DNA from: Euglena gracilis
Taxonomy: Eukaryota > Euglenida > Euglenophyceae > Euglenales
Length of the DNA: 64,000 nucleotides
Assembly (NCBI GenBank): GCA_039621445.1
Contig: CP154954.1
Location: 76,828,073-76,892,072 of the forward strand
Reading direction: 5' to 3'
The notes beneath the pieces are model-generated. The model ran no database searches, was not told the origin of the DNA, and saw only the letters and a program-made list of their open reading frames with translations. This document shows positions 34,401 to 44,059 of this stretch, one piece after another. Numbering within the stretch: position 1 is the first letter of the stretch; every line of letters starts with the position of its first letter. A program made the position numbers and the translations under genes.

Positions 34401-36212
34401 AGGAGTTCCTGCACAGATGGCCCATTGACAAATCACGTGTCTGTTCATTCAATTGATCAAGAGATGGGTTCTTGACCGACATGGACCCTCAAAAAACGTG
34501 ACGCAAAAAAACACACACAAAAAACCAAACACAAGACACCGTAAAAAAAACGTCAAAAATGCACGTTGAATCCTTTATGAGCCCCCCCCCCCCGGCTGCT
34601 GGAGAGGACTTACAAAAATTTTGGCTCTGCCAGGGCAAAATTTTGCTTTGAAAAATAACCATTTTGTTGATCAAAAAAATGCAAATTTGACAAAAAAAAT
34701 GACAAATTTTTCGTTCTCGGGGGGGAAATTGGGGCCAGAACGAGGTATTTTTCAAGTCAAAAAATATTTTAACAAAAAATCCAAAGATTCGCCAAGAAAA
34801 ACACAAAAAATTGCAAAAAAAATTGCAAAAACACGAATTTTGCCAAAAGGCACAAATAAAAATGCAATAAAAAAATGTCTTTGTGTTCCCTCCTGTTCTT
34901 GACCCAGCCTGAGATAAGGCATATTTTATGAATACAAGTTGAAACTGTGTGGTTTAAATCACACACGTTCACATACGCATTGATTGTGCCGGAATGAGGC
35001 ATTTCATTTTTTGCGAGGTGGGAAACTTGGCAGGGAATCAGGCGTTTTGTTTTCAAGACTGGGGAAGGTGCCCCCCCCAAGATGCCCTCCAACTCTCCCT
35101 GGGGGGGGGGGAGGGGCAGGCGACCACTTTTCAGGGTTTTGAGAGAACAACATGCGACCAAAAGCTTGCAACACAACCTTCACAAATTTTCCAGGCCGCC
35201 AGGGTACTCATTCCCCCAGGGTCCAATCTTCAAATAATGAACAATGAAATCTGTGGACGGGCCGTTTTTCTCAGCAGGTTAAGATCAAGCAACTCACTTC
35301 TAGAGCAAATATGTCCGGCCGAAACAAAAGTGCCGTCTCGGTCAACCGTGGGGGAACCCCAGTGTTGGCCCTGCGTCTGCTCCGGGTCCTCGCGGCCCAT
35401 GTTCCAGAACGTGCGGTGGAGCTGCTTGTTGTGGATGGTGAAGGAGTGGGCGAGGACGTTCCACGTCAGCACCGAGAACTCCGCGTCCCTGCCCCTCCCC
35501 TGCCCAAGATGCCGGTGTCACATCAGATAAAAATTACGGCCGGGAAACGCTGGCCAAATTCAATTGTACAGGCAAGGACTGGTTTGTTGGAGGAGGAAGC
35601 GGCATGTTCGGCAGCAGATGGACGTGGATGCAGCAGAGGCCCATCCATGGAGCTGCTGCTGACAAGAGCCGTGTCAGATGGTAGCAGTCGAGCGTGGTTG
35701 CAGATCAAAAGAGACAGGTTGCCCAATTTGCGTGGGACGAACCACAGTCTGGGACGGGAGAAACAACTATTTTTGACAAACAAAAAATTCGCCCACCATC
35801 AAACTGCCACAGGTTAAACCCCCTTCAGGGTGACTGAGAAACGTTCACCGTTGAACCCCAAATGGCCAACCTGGTTCCCAAGGTGCTGGATGACAAGGAC
35901 AACGAGGCTCCATAAAATGTTCAATGGGCCATTTTGGTGCTGGAGTGACGAACTTTCCACCCAGGGGAAGCAGAAGAGGCCAACTGGTTTTGAAATTTGA
36001 AAATGACTCTGTGCTTCTTTTTGGGGGCGGAGGTGTCGGAGCCGAAAAACAGTCAGACATTAATGCAATACAGTATGCTCCAGACAGAGGCCCACAGCAC
36101 TGGATAGGAAACTGTCCAGACTTCGTCACTTGGGTCCTGCCGCGGACGCTTTGCGGGTTCCGCGGCTGCTTCGCTGGGGGCAGCCCGCTTGGCCTCAACC
36201 CTTTGGCCCAGG
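23602..36212 (-). CDS. EEP-superfamily (CCR4/nocturnin-like) phosphodiesterase gene, split over about 12.6 kb
   Basis: Gene-level entry; exons are listed separately. Reading the minus strand from high to low coordinates, seven separate exons give the EEP fold motifs in the right order: TWNVLA (metal/substrate Asn), LLQE (metal-binding Glu), PGCAIL, a VWVACLH strand at the position of the usual THL, GGDFNA (catalytic Asp/Asn), AIDHVYAS (where relatives have DYI) and SDH (catalytic Asp-His). Family members are Mg-dependent enzymes cutting phosphodiester bonds; CCR4, nocturnin and ANGEL types act on RNA 3' ends or nucleotide cofactors. A basic KRPR stretch in a possible first exon could target the nucleus. 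Missing or unseen pieces lie between exons, so the full length is unknown. The motif order makes the superfamily call strong; the subfamily is open. Confidence 0.75.
24210..24315. repeat. Inverted repeat block of GGCTCCACGGAGCC type
   Basis: GAGGCTCCACGGAGCCTCTGC, itself partly palindromic, is followed after TTAAATAGCC by GGCTCCGTGGAGGCTCCATG and GGAGGCTTCGTGGAGG. Several alternative hairpins are possible. It lies downstream of the IDH exon in the EEP gene's intron. Confidence 0.55.
24729..24802 (-). CDS. EEP gene exon with the IDH motif
   Basis: Encodes PVAIDHVYASHDLRPLRWGT followed by GGVP. EEP proteins carry an (I)DY(I/V) strand here, just before the terminal SDH; IDHVYAS is a close variant. 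The exon is flanked by CTGGAGCA upstream and CTCGCAGGCTG downstream, neither of which is GT-AG. The plus strand of the same DNA has an attractive open frame starting with ATG at 24702, but the minus-strand motif and its place in the series make the minus strand the real one. GGVP joins directly to SDH of the next exon, giving the family's usual (P)SDH. Confidence 0.65.
25090..25330. repeat. GTCCAAGACTAAAAA fold-back family, copy 1
   Basis: CAGGGGTTTTTTTAACCC at the left and GGGGTCCAAGACTAAAAACC at the right face each other. The body shares CCCCGAAAATGGCCAAAAAT and TTCGAAAATTTTCGGCGCCT with 41740-41900 and 57636-57940. Confidence 0.6.
26156..26282 (-). CDS. EEP gene exon with the GDFN motif
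   Basis: Encodes VRLSPDSSPCRSVVLGGDFN followed by ASCRPQDTEFVQMRDIESCTWL. VVLGGDFNA is the diagnostic EEP motif in which Asp and Asn act at the phosphodiester. The TW a little further on matches the Thr-Trp region that precedes the C-terminal motifs in many family members. The exon starts just after a 14-base C tract on the coding strand (G tract at 26290-26307 on the plus strand), with CTGGGGGT immediately before it. The ORF continues to a stop near 26133, but an in-phase exit at about 26156 fits the next exon better. Confidence 0.72.
27765..28085 (+). repeat. CTCATCGATGGG-family repeat, copy 3
   Basis: Left CAGAGGCTGGGAAATTTGGG, right AATAAAACTCGTTGATGGG then GGGCTGGAAAAAAGGCTGG. The interior differs from copy 2. 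It lies in the EEP gene's intron. Confidence 0.6.
28232..28430. repeat. (TAA)n/(CAA)n trinucleotide microsatellite, about 200 bp
   Basis: Mostly TAA units at the left, grading into a pure CAA block at the right (about 28377-28427). It creates long Leu/Val/Ile/Thr frames on both strands that are not genes. It sits within the EEP gene span, between the GDFN and THL-equivalent exons. Confidence 0.9.
28621..28770 (-). CDS. EEP gene exon with the THL-equivalent strand
   Basis: Encodes IKLYAPDVPIAFSDGDPSYG, then GQHLASLAVLCRTRLGQQ and VWVACLHQRYG. In relatives a strand of the type VxxTHL precedes the GDFN strand by about 25-40 residues. Here VWVACLH occupies that place, with Cys-Leu-His in place of Thr-His-Leu, so the normally conserved His is present but shifted by one. 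The upstream flank is a repeat also seen at 13868-14000 (CACTCTTC...GTCAGCCACTCTGG). The presumed intron end is CCCCTGGAGGA. Past the C-terminal end the frame runs into less protein-like sequence. Confidence 0.55.
29575..29709 (-). CDS. EEP gene exon with the GCAI strand
   Basis: Encodes AFLKVEMELNLRAHYLLDEY, then VAYCCFGADGGAVEARQKPGCAILL. In CCR4/nocturnin proteins a GCAI(F/L) strand follows a Tyr-containing helix-loop region, and this exon matches that layout. Exon GC content is far above its flanks. Neither edge has a GT-AG signal: CCTGGCCCC ends about 5 nt past a CTG before the exon, and GCCCAGGG follows it. CCAGGG at the start of this intron can pair with CCCTGG at its far end near 28777, which suits an intron whose ends fold together. 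The border is ambiguous by one or two bases, so the reading phase into the next exon is not fixed. Confidence 0.6.
30718..31038 (-). other. Pro/Ser-rich open frame inside a CACCTATAG-bounded element
   Basis: A frame of about 106 codons without ATG reads Ser/Pro-rich sequence, a helix LHTLLDTLHIIQEQLDGLRL, an Arg/Ser-rich patch (RRRRSRSSRQR) and TYAEAVQLPPPSSSS before a stop. A (T/S)YAxxV segment next to basic and proline-rich sequence occurs in the N-terminal or gag-like proteins of some non-LTR retrotransposons; that is a loose resemblance. The frame lies between two arrays of an 18-mer-like repeat containing ATCTTGTCCAGTATCTG. It could be a degraded mobile-element ORF or an exon of an unknown gene. 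Confidence 0.3.
31471..31760 (+). repeat. A-rich dispersed block, copy 2
   Basis: Same orientation as copy 1 at 3660-3965. The shared order of landmarks over nearly 300 bp excludes chance similarity from base composition alone. Confidence 0.75.
32327..32361 (-). CDS. EEP gene micro-exon with the catalytic Glu (QE motif)
   Basis: Encodes RPDVVLLQECEP. The pattern PD-hydrophobics-(L/F)QE is the second conserved motif of the EEP superfamily; the Glu binds the catalytic metal. The upstream edge is a good conventional acceptor (TGTCCTCAG). The downstream edge is uncertain: the frame continues as LRVGQLPFEES to about 32300, and a CAG lies three bases past the proposed end. The exon is only about 35 nt if it stops there. 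It is about 3 kb from both neighbouring exons of the gene, and repeat DNA with G/C runs fills the intron on either side. Confidence 0.68.
32950..33085 (+). repeat. Dispersed repeat with GTAGGCACCCGACTAAGCAC, copy 2
   Basis: Partner of 12905-13050. A shorter related piece (GGGTGCTATAGGGTGCCTGC) lies just upstream at about 32735-32765. Confidence 0.7.
33100..35300. other. Intron-like DNA of the EEP gene
   Basis: AT-rich with scattered G/C runs. It contains a GATACAAATAG-type short repeat at about 34325-34400. No exon-like patch seen apart from a weak one at 33590-33740. Confidence 0.4.
35377..35488 (-). CDS. EEP gene exon with the TWN motif
   Basis: Encodes DAEFSVLTWNVLAHSFTIHN followed by KQLHRTFWNMGREDPEQ. 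FSVLTWNVLA matches the first beta strand of the EEP fold, in which the Asn contributes to the active site; CCR4- and ANGEL-type proteins have a similar YN(I/V)L at this point. The upstream edge looks like a conventional acceptor (GGGCAG before the exon). The downstream edge lacks a GT; a CAG sits three bases into the presumed intron (ACGCAGGG). The frame stays open for roughly another 30 codons past the proposed end, so the exon could be longer. This is the most N-terminal catalytic motif of the gene. Confidence 0.7.
36118..36212 (-). CDS. Possible N-terminal exon with basic nuclear-targeting-like stretch
   Basis: A GC-rich island in AT-rich surroundings encodes an Ala/Glu/Pro-rich segment with the basic patch AKRPR (VEAKRAAPSEAAAEPAKRPR, then QDPSDEV). 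Low-complexity charged sequence of this kind is common before a catalytic domain and could act as a nuclear localisation signal. It lies about 0.6 kb upstream of the TWN exon of the EEP gene on the same strand, so I infer it belongs to that gene. No start codon was assigned and the borders are estimated from where codon bias fades. The opposite strand is also open but reads less like protein. Confidence 0.5.
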
Positions 36213-37870
36213 GGCTGGCACCACACAATGTGTCCAAAGCAAACACACATATCGGTGGCCAGCCATCGGTGGAGACAGGGGGGAATGAATTCACCCACCC
36301 ACACAGAGCAGTGGATTGACTTTTGGGGTGTAAGGGGCGTCTCTTTTGAGCCAGCTGGGTCCCCACAGGGCATTTCAGAAAGCCCTGGGTTTTGTATGCG
36401 TGTGTATTTGCAAATTCTTGATTGATTGGTGGTTTTTCCCAGGATGTTTGGGACGCACGTTGGGTGGTTTCAATACCTGAATCCCTACCCAAAAGAGGTG
36501 GAAGCGAGGATTACTCACGGAGCCCCAAGAGAGGGGATGGGCACTCCTTCCCAGGACAAAACCTACCCGCCCACTTTTTCCCTTGAAAATTCACCCACCC
36601 ACCCTCCTCCTGGGGAAGGGGGGGCACCCACCCGCTTACCCAATTGAAAACCACCCGAAATCGGCCAACATCCCCTCAAATTCTTCCATCCAACCCGGCC
36701 CCCCAACCCCACCCAGCCAGGGGTTGGGTTCACGCAAAGGTTTAAATGAATGCATGGAAGGCAAAGGGTTGGGCGAGACTGGCATCCATTTCACCCTGCG
36801 ATCTGTGTGGCCATCTGTTAAAAAGAAAACAAGGTGGACACAACTGCTCATCAGCGACAAGTCTTAGGTCCCTAACCTATTACAATTTTAGGAACGTGTC
36901 AAGCATTTTTGTTGCTCTGGCTCTACACAAAAATGGTTCTCCAAAAACAATCGGCATATTTCAAAGTCGCCCGAGATTTTTGTACTGCCGACATGCAGGT
37001 TTGCAATACCATCAAACACAGTTTGTGGTCTTTTCACTGACCAACCCCAATGTGAAGCGATTTCTGCAACGTTGCTAATCAGCCTGCAGCGCTGAAAAAA
37101 TTTGTAGGACGTTCTTTTGGCGTTCCCTTCAAACCACCCCCCAGAATTGCCCCCGAAAATGATCCTGATATTTTGATCCCAGAATACCAAAATAATTTAT
37201 AAATAAACAAAATAATTGAATTTTAATTTACAAAAAACGACTTGAAGAATGACATTAAACCCCTCCAATTATTACTTCCCCCAGACTACCAAATCTTGAC
37301 TTATCCCCCCTGGAGGAAAAAAAGAATGCTGAAGGACAAAAATATTTTTCCAAAAAAATTCGCACATTGCGCCCAAAAAGTTGTGAGTGTTGCCTGAGAA
37401 CTCATGTGAACACAAAGACTTTCAAACTGCTTTTTTTTAACCCCCTGGTAGGGCAAAAAAGCATTTTTATTGCATTCTTCCAGGTATGGTACCTTGACTT
37501 CCCCTCTGTGACCCCAAGGGGTCATAAGAGGTCAATCAACCAACCACACCCGGGGCATAGTAGCCAAGCCCCATTGGTTGTTGGTGTGGGGGGGAGGATT
37601 TTTTAACCATAATTCTGGTTCACAGTGGCATTCCTTAGAAAACTTTAGTCAATCCTCACAGCTGGAATGGATTCTCCTGGAATTTCTTCCAAAAATTTCA
37701 AAAATTTCAAAGAATTCTCCCAAAAAATGGCACCCTAAGAACTTGTCAGAACATCATGTTCGCATTTCCTGAGCAGGTGCCCATAATTATGCACAGTATT
37801 TTAAAGATTTTTAACACATGTCTCCCGGAGAATTGCTCCGGTTCTCCGACCACCTGGCCTGAGTTTTCAC

Positions 37871-37950
37871 ATTAGACCCTGGCCGAACTGGGTGTAGCCG
37901 AGAACAGGGCCGCTGGTGTTTTGCGGCTTGCCGGCTTGCCCAAACTGGAG
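37871..37950 (-). CDS. Possible Gly/Gln-rich exon
   Basis: After TTTTGTTACTTACAAG, a conventional-looking acceptor, the minus strand reads LQFGQAGKPQNTSGPVLGYT then QFGQG before GGTCTA. Gly/Gln-rich repeats of the form (L/T)QFGQ occur twice. GC content exceeds the AT-rich surroundings. It lies upstream of the EEP gene on the same strand and could be a 5' exon of it or of another gene. Confidence 0.3.
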
Positions 37951-37999
37951 CTTGTAAGTAACAAAAAGGAAAGCCATTTTCCTTTGCAGATGTTTTTTT

Positions 38000-40870
38000 G
38001 GGGAAAAAATTCGCTCTGCTTGAACTGACCATAGAATAGGAAAACAATTGGAAAAAAATGTACAGTGTTCAAGGTATAGCATTTTGGACCAACTCCGGGG
38101 GGGATTGATTTTCAGAAATATTGCGGAAAATTGTGGGAAAATAGCAGAAATTGCAGAAAAATTGCGGAAAAATTGCAGAAATTGCGGTTTTGGGAATTAG
38201 TTAACTAATGCTGGAGGGGACTTATAAAATTTTCACAAAATTCGGTCGCTTTGCAACATAGGTGTAAGTTTTGAGCTGGTAGTTTTGAACATGCGGTTTC
38301 TGGAAATATGAAATTTCTTGGATTAAAAAATCCAAAATTGCAAAAATAAAATTTAATGAAAACGATATTTAATATCACGTAAAATCTGGTCAGGATGCGG
38401 AATTTTTTTGAAGTCCAAGGTTATTTCCCAGCAAATATTGGCACCCTAAAAAGCAAAAAAAAATTGCCAAGTTTGTCAAAACTTGCAAAAAATTTACAAA
38501 ATTTGGCAAATTTGCAACAAAATAGCAAAAAAAAAGCACCTGGATGCCCTTATGAAACGTTCAAGGAATGGCCAAAATTCATTTCACCATCCATTTAAGG
38601 TTCATGCGGAAATATTGCAAAAGAGAAAAGGAAAGGGAAAACATTGAAAAAAAAGGGGGGGGAAGGGAGAAAAAATGAGGGAGAATTATGGGACAATTGC
38701 GGAAATTGTGGAAAATTGCGGAAATTGCGGCAAAACTGCGGTTATCAAATCCCTCCCACCAACTCTGCTCCTTTCGACCTTATCTGATTGCAGGGTTGTG
38801 TGAAGGTGTTGTGTGTATTGCAGGTGTTGTGCGTAGCTCCTCCCTTGTCCAACGACCACAGATACCTATGAGTTGCCATATGATGCAAATATGCTTTTTC
38901 ACCATGGCATTTTGTGGTCATTGTTGCCTCACGCTCCTTGATCATGTCTTTCCATGGGGTTGGTGAATGGTGGCTTTGGGTGGTCTTGTATCTTTAAATA
39001 TAGATCAGCGTGGTCATTGTAGGTTTGCCGCCGTTTGGTGCTTTCTCCTGAAACAAGTCCACCAGTCACCTATGCGAAAAAAGTTTCACAAAAAATTGTG
39101 TCAGGCATTCTCCAATGTGCTGTTGATGTTTCCACAGTGGAACATGGGACTGTCCATGTTTCCACAGTGCAGTCATTCTGCCACGTGCCTTCATGCAAAA
39201 ATACACAAAGCACAACGATGCAATCACATTCCTGGAGGCAAAGGAGGAAGAGGCCATGAGCTCCAATACCTCAAACTCACACCAGGAGGGGCAAGCCCTG
39301 TCTCACAAGAAACGTCACCGTTGGAGCTGGGTCACATGTGAGGGGCAGCACAGATACTGTTACAATTGTGAAAGACGGTGTCATGGCTGGGGTGCAAGAC
39401 TGCGAGAAGAGCTCCAGTACTTATGGCATCTCCCCTGCCCCAGCACCCAGAAGACTTCATTTGAATACCCCCGGAGGTGAGGGGGCGGCACACCAAGCCA
39501 GGAACAAGACCCCCCCCCCAAATCGGACCGACGGAAGGCATTTCCCAAAAAAAAATTCCAATCCTTCGCGCCGAAACTCACACACGGTCTGTGACCCCCC
39601 CCCAGGTTCAGCCCAGGCCTCTTGGGGAAGTCTTCCGAGTTACAAACAAGCCTGGTGCCGAGGGGTGAGGAGATAATGACTGCAAAATTGACAAGAAATC
39701 GACAATTTTGTGGGCCCTGGCATCGACTGGAATTGCATTCCCATGGCTGTGATTTGGGGTGTGCACACTTTTAAGGAGGTAGCTTCAAGCCCCTGGAGGC
39801 ATTGTCTAGAAAAAAAAGGCAGCCTTTCACCCCAAGGGCAATGGTCAAGGTCACAAGCAAATGGGGGATGGCAACAGTCGGGGGAAAATGGTGGTCACGT
39901 GGTTCGCAATGTTCGGACTTTGCAAACATTGCGAACAAATACAAAAAGAGCACCAAAACACTGGTGCTAAAAAACCAAGCCTGACTGGATGCGAGCTGGA
40001 AGAAAGGAAGAAACGAAATGGAGAAGATGCAATGGGACAACATTCAAAAGGTATACCGTACATTGTGCATAAAGGTTGGTGTGGTTGGTGAATACAGGGA
40101 ATGATGATCTGCAATGATCCCCCGCAATGTGCACAAATGGGGGGAATTGGACTGGACGGGCAACACCATTGAATAAAACGTCAAACGGACAAACCCCCCA
40201 GGGGGGGAGGGGGTGGATCAAAAATGGGCAAAAAAATGGGCCTTCTCAGTCAGGCCTTCAGCGCCTTCAGCGCCAGAGTTCCATGTACCCCCCCGTGTTT
40301 CATGTACCCCCCCCCCCCCGAGGGGAAATCAGCAACGCATTAAAATCCAGCCAAAGGAGGTTGGTCCTTGGTTGGAAGCCTGCATAGCCCCAATTTGCAT
40401 TCTTCTTTTGATCAGGATTCAAATCCACAGGGGGATGCACAAATGTCAAGGAAACATTGCTCCCTGAACTATTTGGCAGATAGCACAAGAATCCAATGCG
40501 GTCTCATTCGACGATGCAGAGGGTCGGTAGAGCGGAGTAGTCCAGGACAAACAGCTCACATTCATTAATTTTGGACTGCGAATGTCGTGGACGTTTTCTG
40601 GGCGTGGAGATGGCGATTTAACCAGAAATCATTTCTGAAAACAGTTTGATGGAAACATCTGCCAAATACGTCTCCTTTGCAAATGGGTCCAAAATGAAAT
40701 TTTCCACCAAAGGAAAAAATGCAATAAACAAAATGAATAAAAATTGAGACGCTTTGATGAAGATTTTGAGACGTTTCTGAGTGGATCAAGTCAGAGTCCA
40801 TTGGGGGTGCCCTGCAGCTATTTATGATTTGGCCACATACAGCATAACGCAACAAAAATAAAATATGACC
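38000..40870. other. No gene recognised
   Basis: AT-rich, with GAAATTGCGGAAA(A)TTGCGG short repeats at 38110-38210 and 38690-38740. A 95-codon plus frame at 39193-39480 has CYNCERRCHGW but no family match and low GC bias. Confidence 0.35.
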
Positions 40871-40874
40871 TAAG

Positions 40875-40951
40875 TTCCGAAAGTCTTCCACAATTTCCGC
40901 TCAGTCTTGTCTGCGAGGTCGCCCAGGTAGGCAAGGAAATTGCAGAGAACA
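40875..40951 (-). CDS. Possible exon ending in a stop
   Basis: After a conventional acceptor (TTTCGTGGCAG) the minus strand reads GVLCNFLAYLGDLADKTERK followed by LWKTFGT and a stop at about 40875. FLAYLGDLADKTERKLWKTF is an amphipathic helix with charged spacing. About 60 nt upstream, EVVVYFYRIAPSSLPNP may be part of the preceding exon. Family unknown; weak codon bias. Confidence 0.3.
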
Positions 40952-41155
40952 CCTGCCACGAAACATGCAACATGCACAGTTAGAGACCGGATTTGGCAAG
41001 GAGCTGGGTGCAATGCGGTAGAAGTAAACCACCACTTCCATGGTGGTAGGAACCCCCCGGGGGGGGAGCGGAGGAATCCAGTTTTGGAGAACCAATTTTA
41101 AGGTGCAAACCTCATGCCAAAAAAATTCCTTTTTTTCGAAACGTTGGATATTTAA

Positions 41156-41438
41156 ATGGCAGCAAGATTCTACTTGCCCCCCTGGGGGGGGTCCAAATAG
41201 AATCTCCAGGGGGGGTCAAAATAATTTTTTTTGCGTTATTGATGGAATAGGGTTAGGTGCGCGAGTTAGGCCCAAGTTAGGCCTAACTAATAGACGGGTG
41301 TTAGGTGTGCAAGTTAGGGTTAGGGTTAGGCGGAATGCGCGCACCTAACCCTACTCCATCATTAACGCAAAAAAAATTGACCCCCCCTGGAGATTCTACT
41401 TGGACCCCCCGGGGGGGCAAGTAGAACATTGCTGCCAT
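41156..41438. mobile_element. Fold-back element with telomere-like core (F1), 283 bp
   Basis: Perfect outer ends ATGGCAGC/GCTGCCAT. Arms carry small G/C hairpins (CTACTTGCCCCC / GGGGGGCAAGTAG), then TTTTTTTTGCGTTATTGATG, then TAGGGTTAGGTGCGCGAGTTAG converging on a centre with TTAGGG and TAGGCCTAAC motifs. The whole element can fold into one long hairpin. Unlike the other members it is not inside a (TA)n tract; the flanks are TTTAA and GTAAAT. Confidence 0.7.
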
Positions 41439-41734
41439 GTAAATAACAAGGATGAAAAAAATTCTGAAATTGTGTATTTCTTTTATTTTGGATTATTTGG
41501 GGAACTTTGGGCAAACCACCCCATTTAAATGCGCAGCGCCAAAATAAGTGTTTTGAGCCTCTGACAGCGAAATCCAAAAAATGTGTCCACCTCCAAAAAA
41601 AGCCATTTTCCACTGGACCGATTTCGGGTAAAGCCCAAATAAATAAATATAAGCGCACCATTGAGGGTCCGAAACTGCAGTGTACAAAATGTGCGCACCC
41701 CGTTGCTTAACATACATCTCTTTGAGGACCCGGG

Positions 41735-41900
41735 GGCAGGGTTTTTTTTTTAAGACTGGGGGGTCTGCCCCACCCACCCCCCCACCTGGGGGGCCCGCTG
41801 GGGGGGTCCCGGGGGACCCACTGACTTTCCCCCCGAAAATGGCCAAAAATCACGAAAATGCTAAAAATAGTACTTTTCAAAAATTTTCGGCACCGAAAAA
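41735..41900. repeat. GTCCAAGACTAAAAA fold-back family, copy 2 (left half)
   Basis: GGGTTTTTTTTTTAAGACTG, then GTCCCGGGGGACCC, CCCCGAAAATGGCCAAAAAT and CAAAAATTTTCGGCACCG. The right half is replaced by CACCTATAAACCCCC repeats. Confidence 0.55.
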
Positions 41901-42300
41901 TAAACCCCCCCACCTATAAACCCCCCCCACCTATCACCCCCCCCCCCACCTATAAACCCCCCCTCAGGCCGACCAACCAAACCGGGACCTATAAACTCCC
42001 CCCCCCCTCGAGGAAGAAAAATGAAAGCCGCCGGGGACGATTTTTTCGGCCGCAAACCTCCCAAAAACTGATTTTTTGGCAATTTTTTGAGACCGACTAT
42101 CATCAAAAATGCCATTTTTGACCAAAATTGTCAAAAATTGCCAATTTTGGGGGTTTCCGGGGTCATTTTTGGGGGTCGGATTTTCACCAACAATTCCGGG
42201 ACCTATAAACCCCCCCACATGCAAGCCCCCCCTTCAGCCGACCAAGCAAACCGGATCCTATAACCCCGGGGGGTTTATGAGTGGGGGGGGTTATATCCCC
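41900..42300. repeat. CACCTATAAACCCCC-type short repeats
   Basis: At least five copies of CCTATAAACCCCCC-like units plus two copies of CAGCCGACCAAGCAAACCGG-like sequence (about 41966 and 42231), ending with the inverse GGGGGGTTTAT. No coding content. Confidence 0.6.
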
Positions 42301-42319
42301 CCCTGGAGGGACCCCCCCC

Positions 42320-43799
42320 GGGCAGCGATGGATGGGAAGCCTTGGGGGGGGGGGGTCGGACCCCCCCCCCCGAAACGGAGGGGGGGGGTGGGTCGGACCC
42401 CCCCCCTCCTACCTCGAAACTGAGGGGGGGCCGAAAATTTTTCGATTTCATGGACGGGCAAAGGGCCGGAAATCGGGTCGAAATCGGTCAAAAATCCCTG
42501 ATTTTTCTTTGAAAATCGATCCAAAAATGCTCATTTTTTGAAATTTTTGAACACTTTTTTGGGGGAAAACACCAACACATCAAAAAAAGGGCAATATGTC
42601 CAAAAGTCAGCAAAAGGGCATTTTCCGGCACGCAGCGCCGGAAGAAAATTTTCTGCTATTTTTGGCACCTGTCTAGGAGGGGGGGGGGGTCCGGACCCCC
42701 CTCCCAACATCTGGGGGGGGGGGTCTGGACCAGGTTTTGAATAGTGCTGAGCTAAGTAATAAGCGCGCACCCACCCCTTCATTGACCCCTCCATACATAC
42801 CGGCCCACTCCATGGAGCTCTTTTGACTGAAATCCATGGGTTTTGTGCCAGAAACAGGGCGCTGGCGGGTCGAAAAACGCTCATTTTCGGCTCAATACAG
42901 TTTTTCTGGGTCCGGGAGGCCAAAAAACATCGTTTGGGGCACAAAATTTTTTTCGACTTTTTTTGACCCGGTTTTGACCCAAAGTCAATGGGTTGGCGGC
43001 CCAAAACGGGGGCGCTGGCGGGTCGAAAAACGCTCATTTTCGGCTCAAAAACAGTTTTTCTGGGTCCGGGAGGCCAAAAAAACATCGTTTCGGGCAAAAA
43101 AAAATTTTCCATTTTTTCGACTTTTTTGGCCGAAAACGGCCAAGTCGAACAGTGGAAAAAGGGTACAAAATGGCCTAAAATGGCATAAATTCCCCAAAAA
43201 AAAACGCCCGTATCTCGGGCTGGGCGGGGAGTTGCGGGGAAACCAAAATCCCAGTAGATAGAGCGTTCCAAGGGCTTCAATTTATGTCTCCGGACATTTC
43301 CTTTGATTTTGTTCGACTTAGCCGTTTTCGGGGGGTGGGGGTCAAAAAATCGATGTTTTCAAAATTTCTCGAAAATGATGCAAAAGAGGGAAAAATGTAC
43401 AAAACGGCCATGCGGGCCGAAAACGGCCGTATCTCGGGCCAGGCGGGGAGCTGCAGGGAAATCAAAATACCGGTAGATGGGGCGTTCCAAGGGCTTCAAA
43501 TTAGGTCTCCGGACATTTCCTTTGATTTGGCTTCATTTTGGGGATATTTTGAAATTTGACATTTTTTGGCCGAAATGGCAGAGTCCAAAGGGGGGGGGGG
43601 GCGTGTCCGGGGGGGGGGGGGAAATCCTACCCAGTTTGGACCCCTTCGCGCGTGAATAACTCGGGCCTGGCGGGGAGTTGGGGGTCAAACTCAGGTGATT
43701 CGGAAACTAGAAATCCAGTCGCTCGCGACCGAAAAAAAAATTCCGGGAACGGGGCCGGGATCATGGTGATAATCCGTCGGTTCTCCTGGTGGCCCCGAC

Positions 43800-43836
<37 letters not shown>

Positions 43837-43980
43837 TCGCCGGGTGTCAGCTTCGCTCTTACCCATAAAGGGATAAGAGCTCAGCGACCCCCCCCCCAAC
43901 CACCTTACCCCCCCAGGGGGGGGTCGGGACCCCCCCCTGCCACCTACCTCAATACCGAAGGGCTTCCCATCCATCCCTGC
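42320..43980. mobile_element. 1.65 kb transposon-like element with inverted ends
   Basis: The left end CAGCGATGGATGGGAAGCC is the inverse of the right end GGCTTCCCATCCATCCCTG. Internally, a block of about 150 bp is tandemly repeated at 42835 and 42985 (shared CGCTGGCGGGTCGAAAAACG) and a block of about 220 bp at 43205 and 43427 (shared TCCGGACATTTCCTTTGATT). A G tract of about 34 bases lies at 43801. A 249-codon minus-strand frame (42531-43280) exists but is built from these repeats and shows no transposase motif I know. A relative lies at 62.7-64.0 kb. Confidence 0.55.
43801..43835. repeat. G tract of about 34 bases
   Basis: The longest homopolymer G run seen, inside the 42.3 kb element; the matching position in the 62.8 kb relative has only a short G run. 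Its length may be an assembly estimate. Confidence 0.7.
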
Positions 43981-44059
43981 CACCGGGGGGAGGGGCTCGG
44001 CCGGACCCACCCACCCCACTCCTCCCCCCGGGGTCCAAGACTAAAAAAAAAAACACCCC

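Noticed and set aside
35311-35817. 168-codon plus-strand frame
   Set aside because: It is the complement of the TWN exon and has no motif of its own.
42531-43280. 249-codon minus frame as a transposase
   Set aside because: It consists of internal tandem repeats and shows no catalytic triad or other transposase motif I can recognise.
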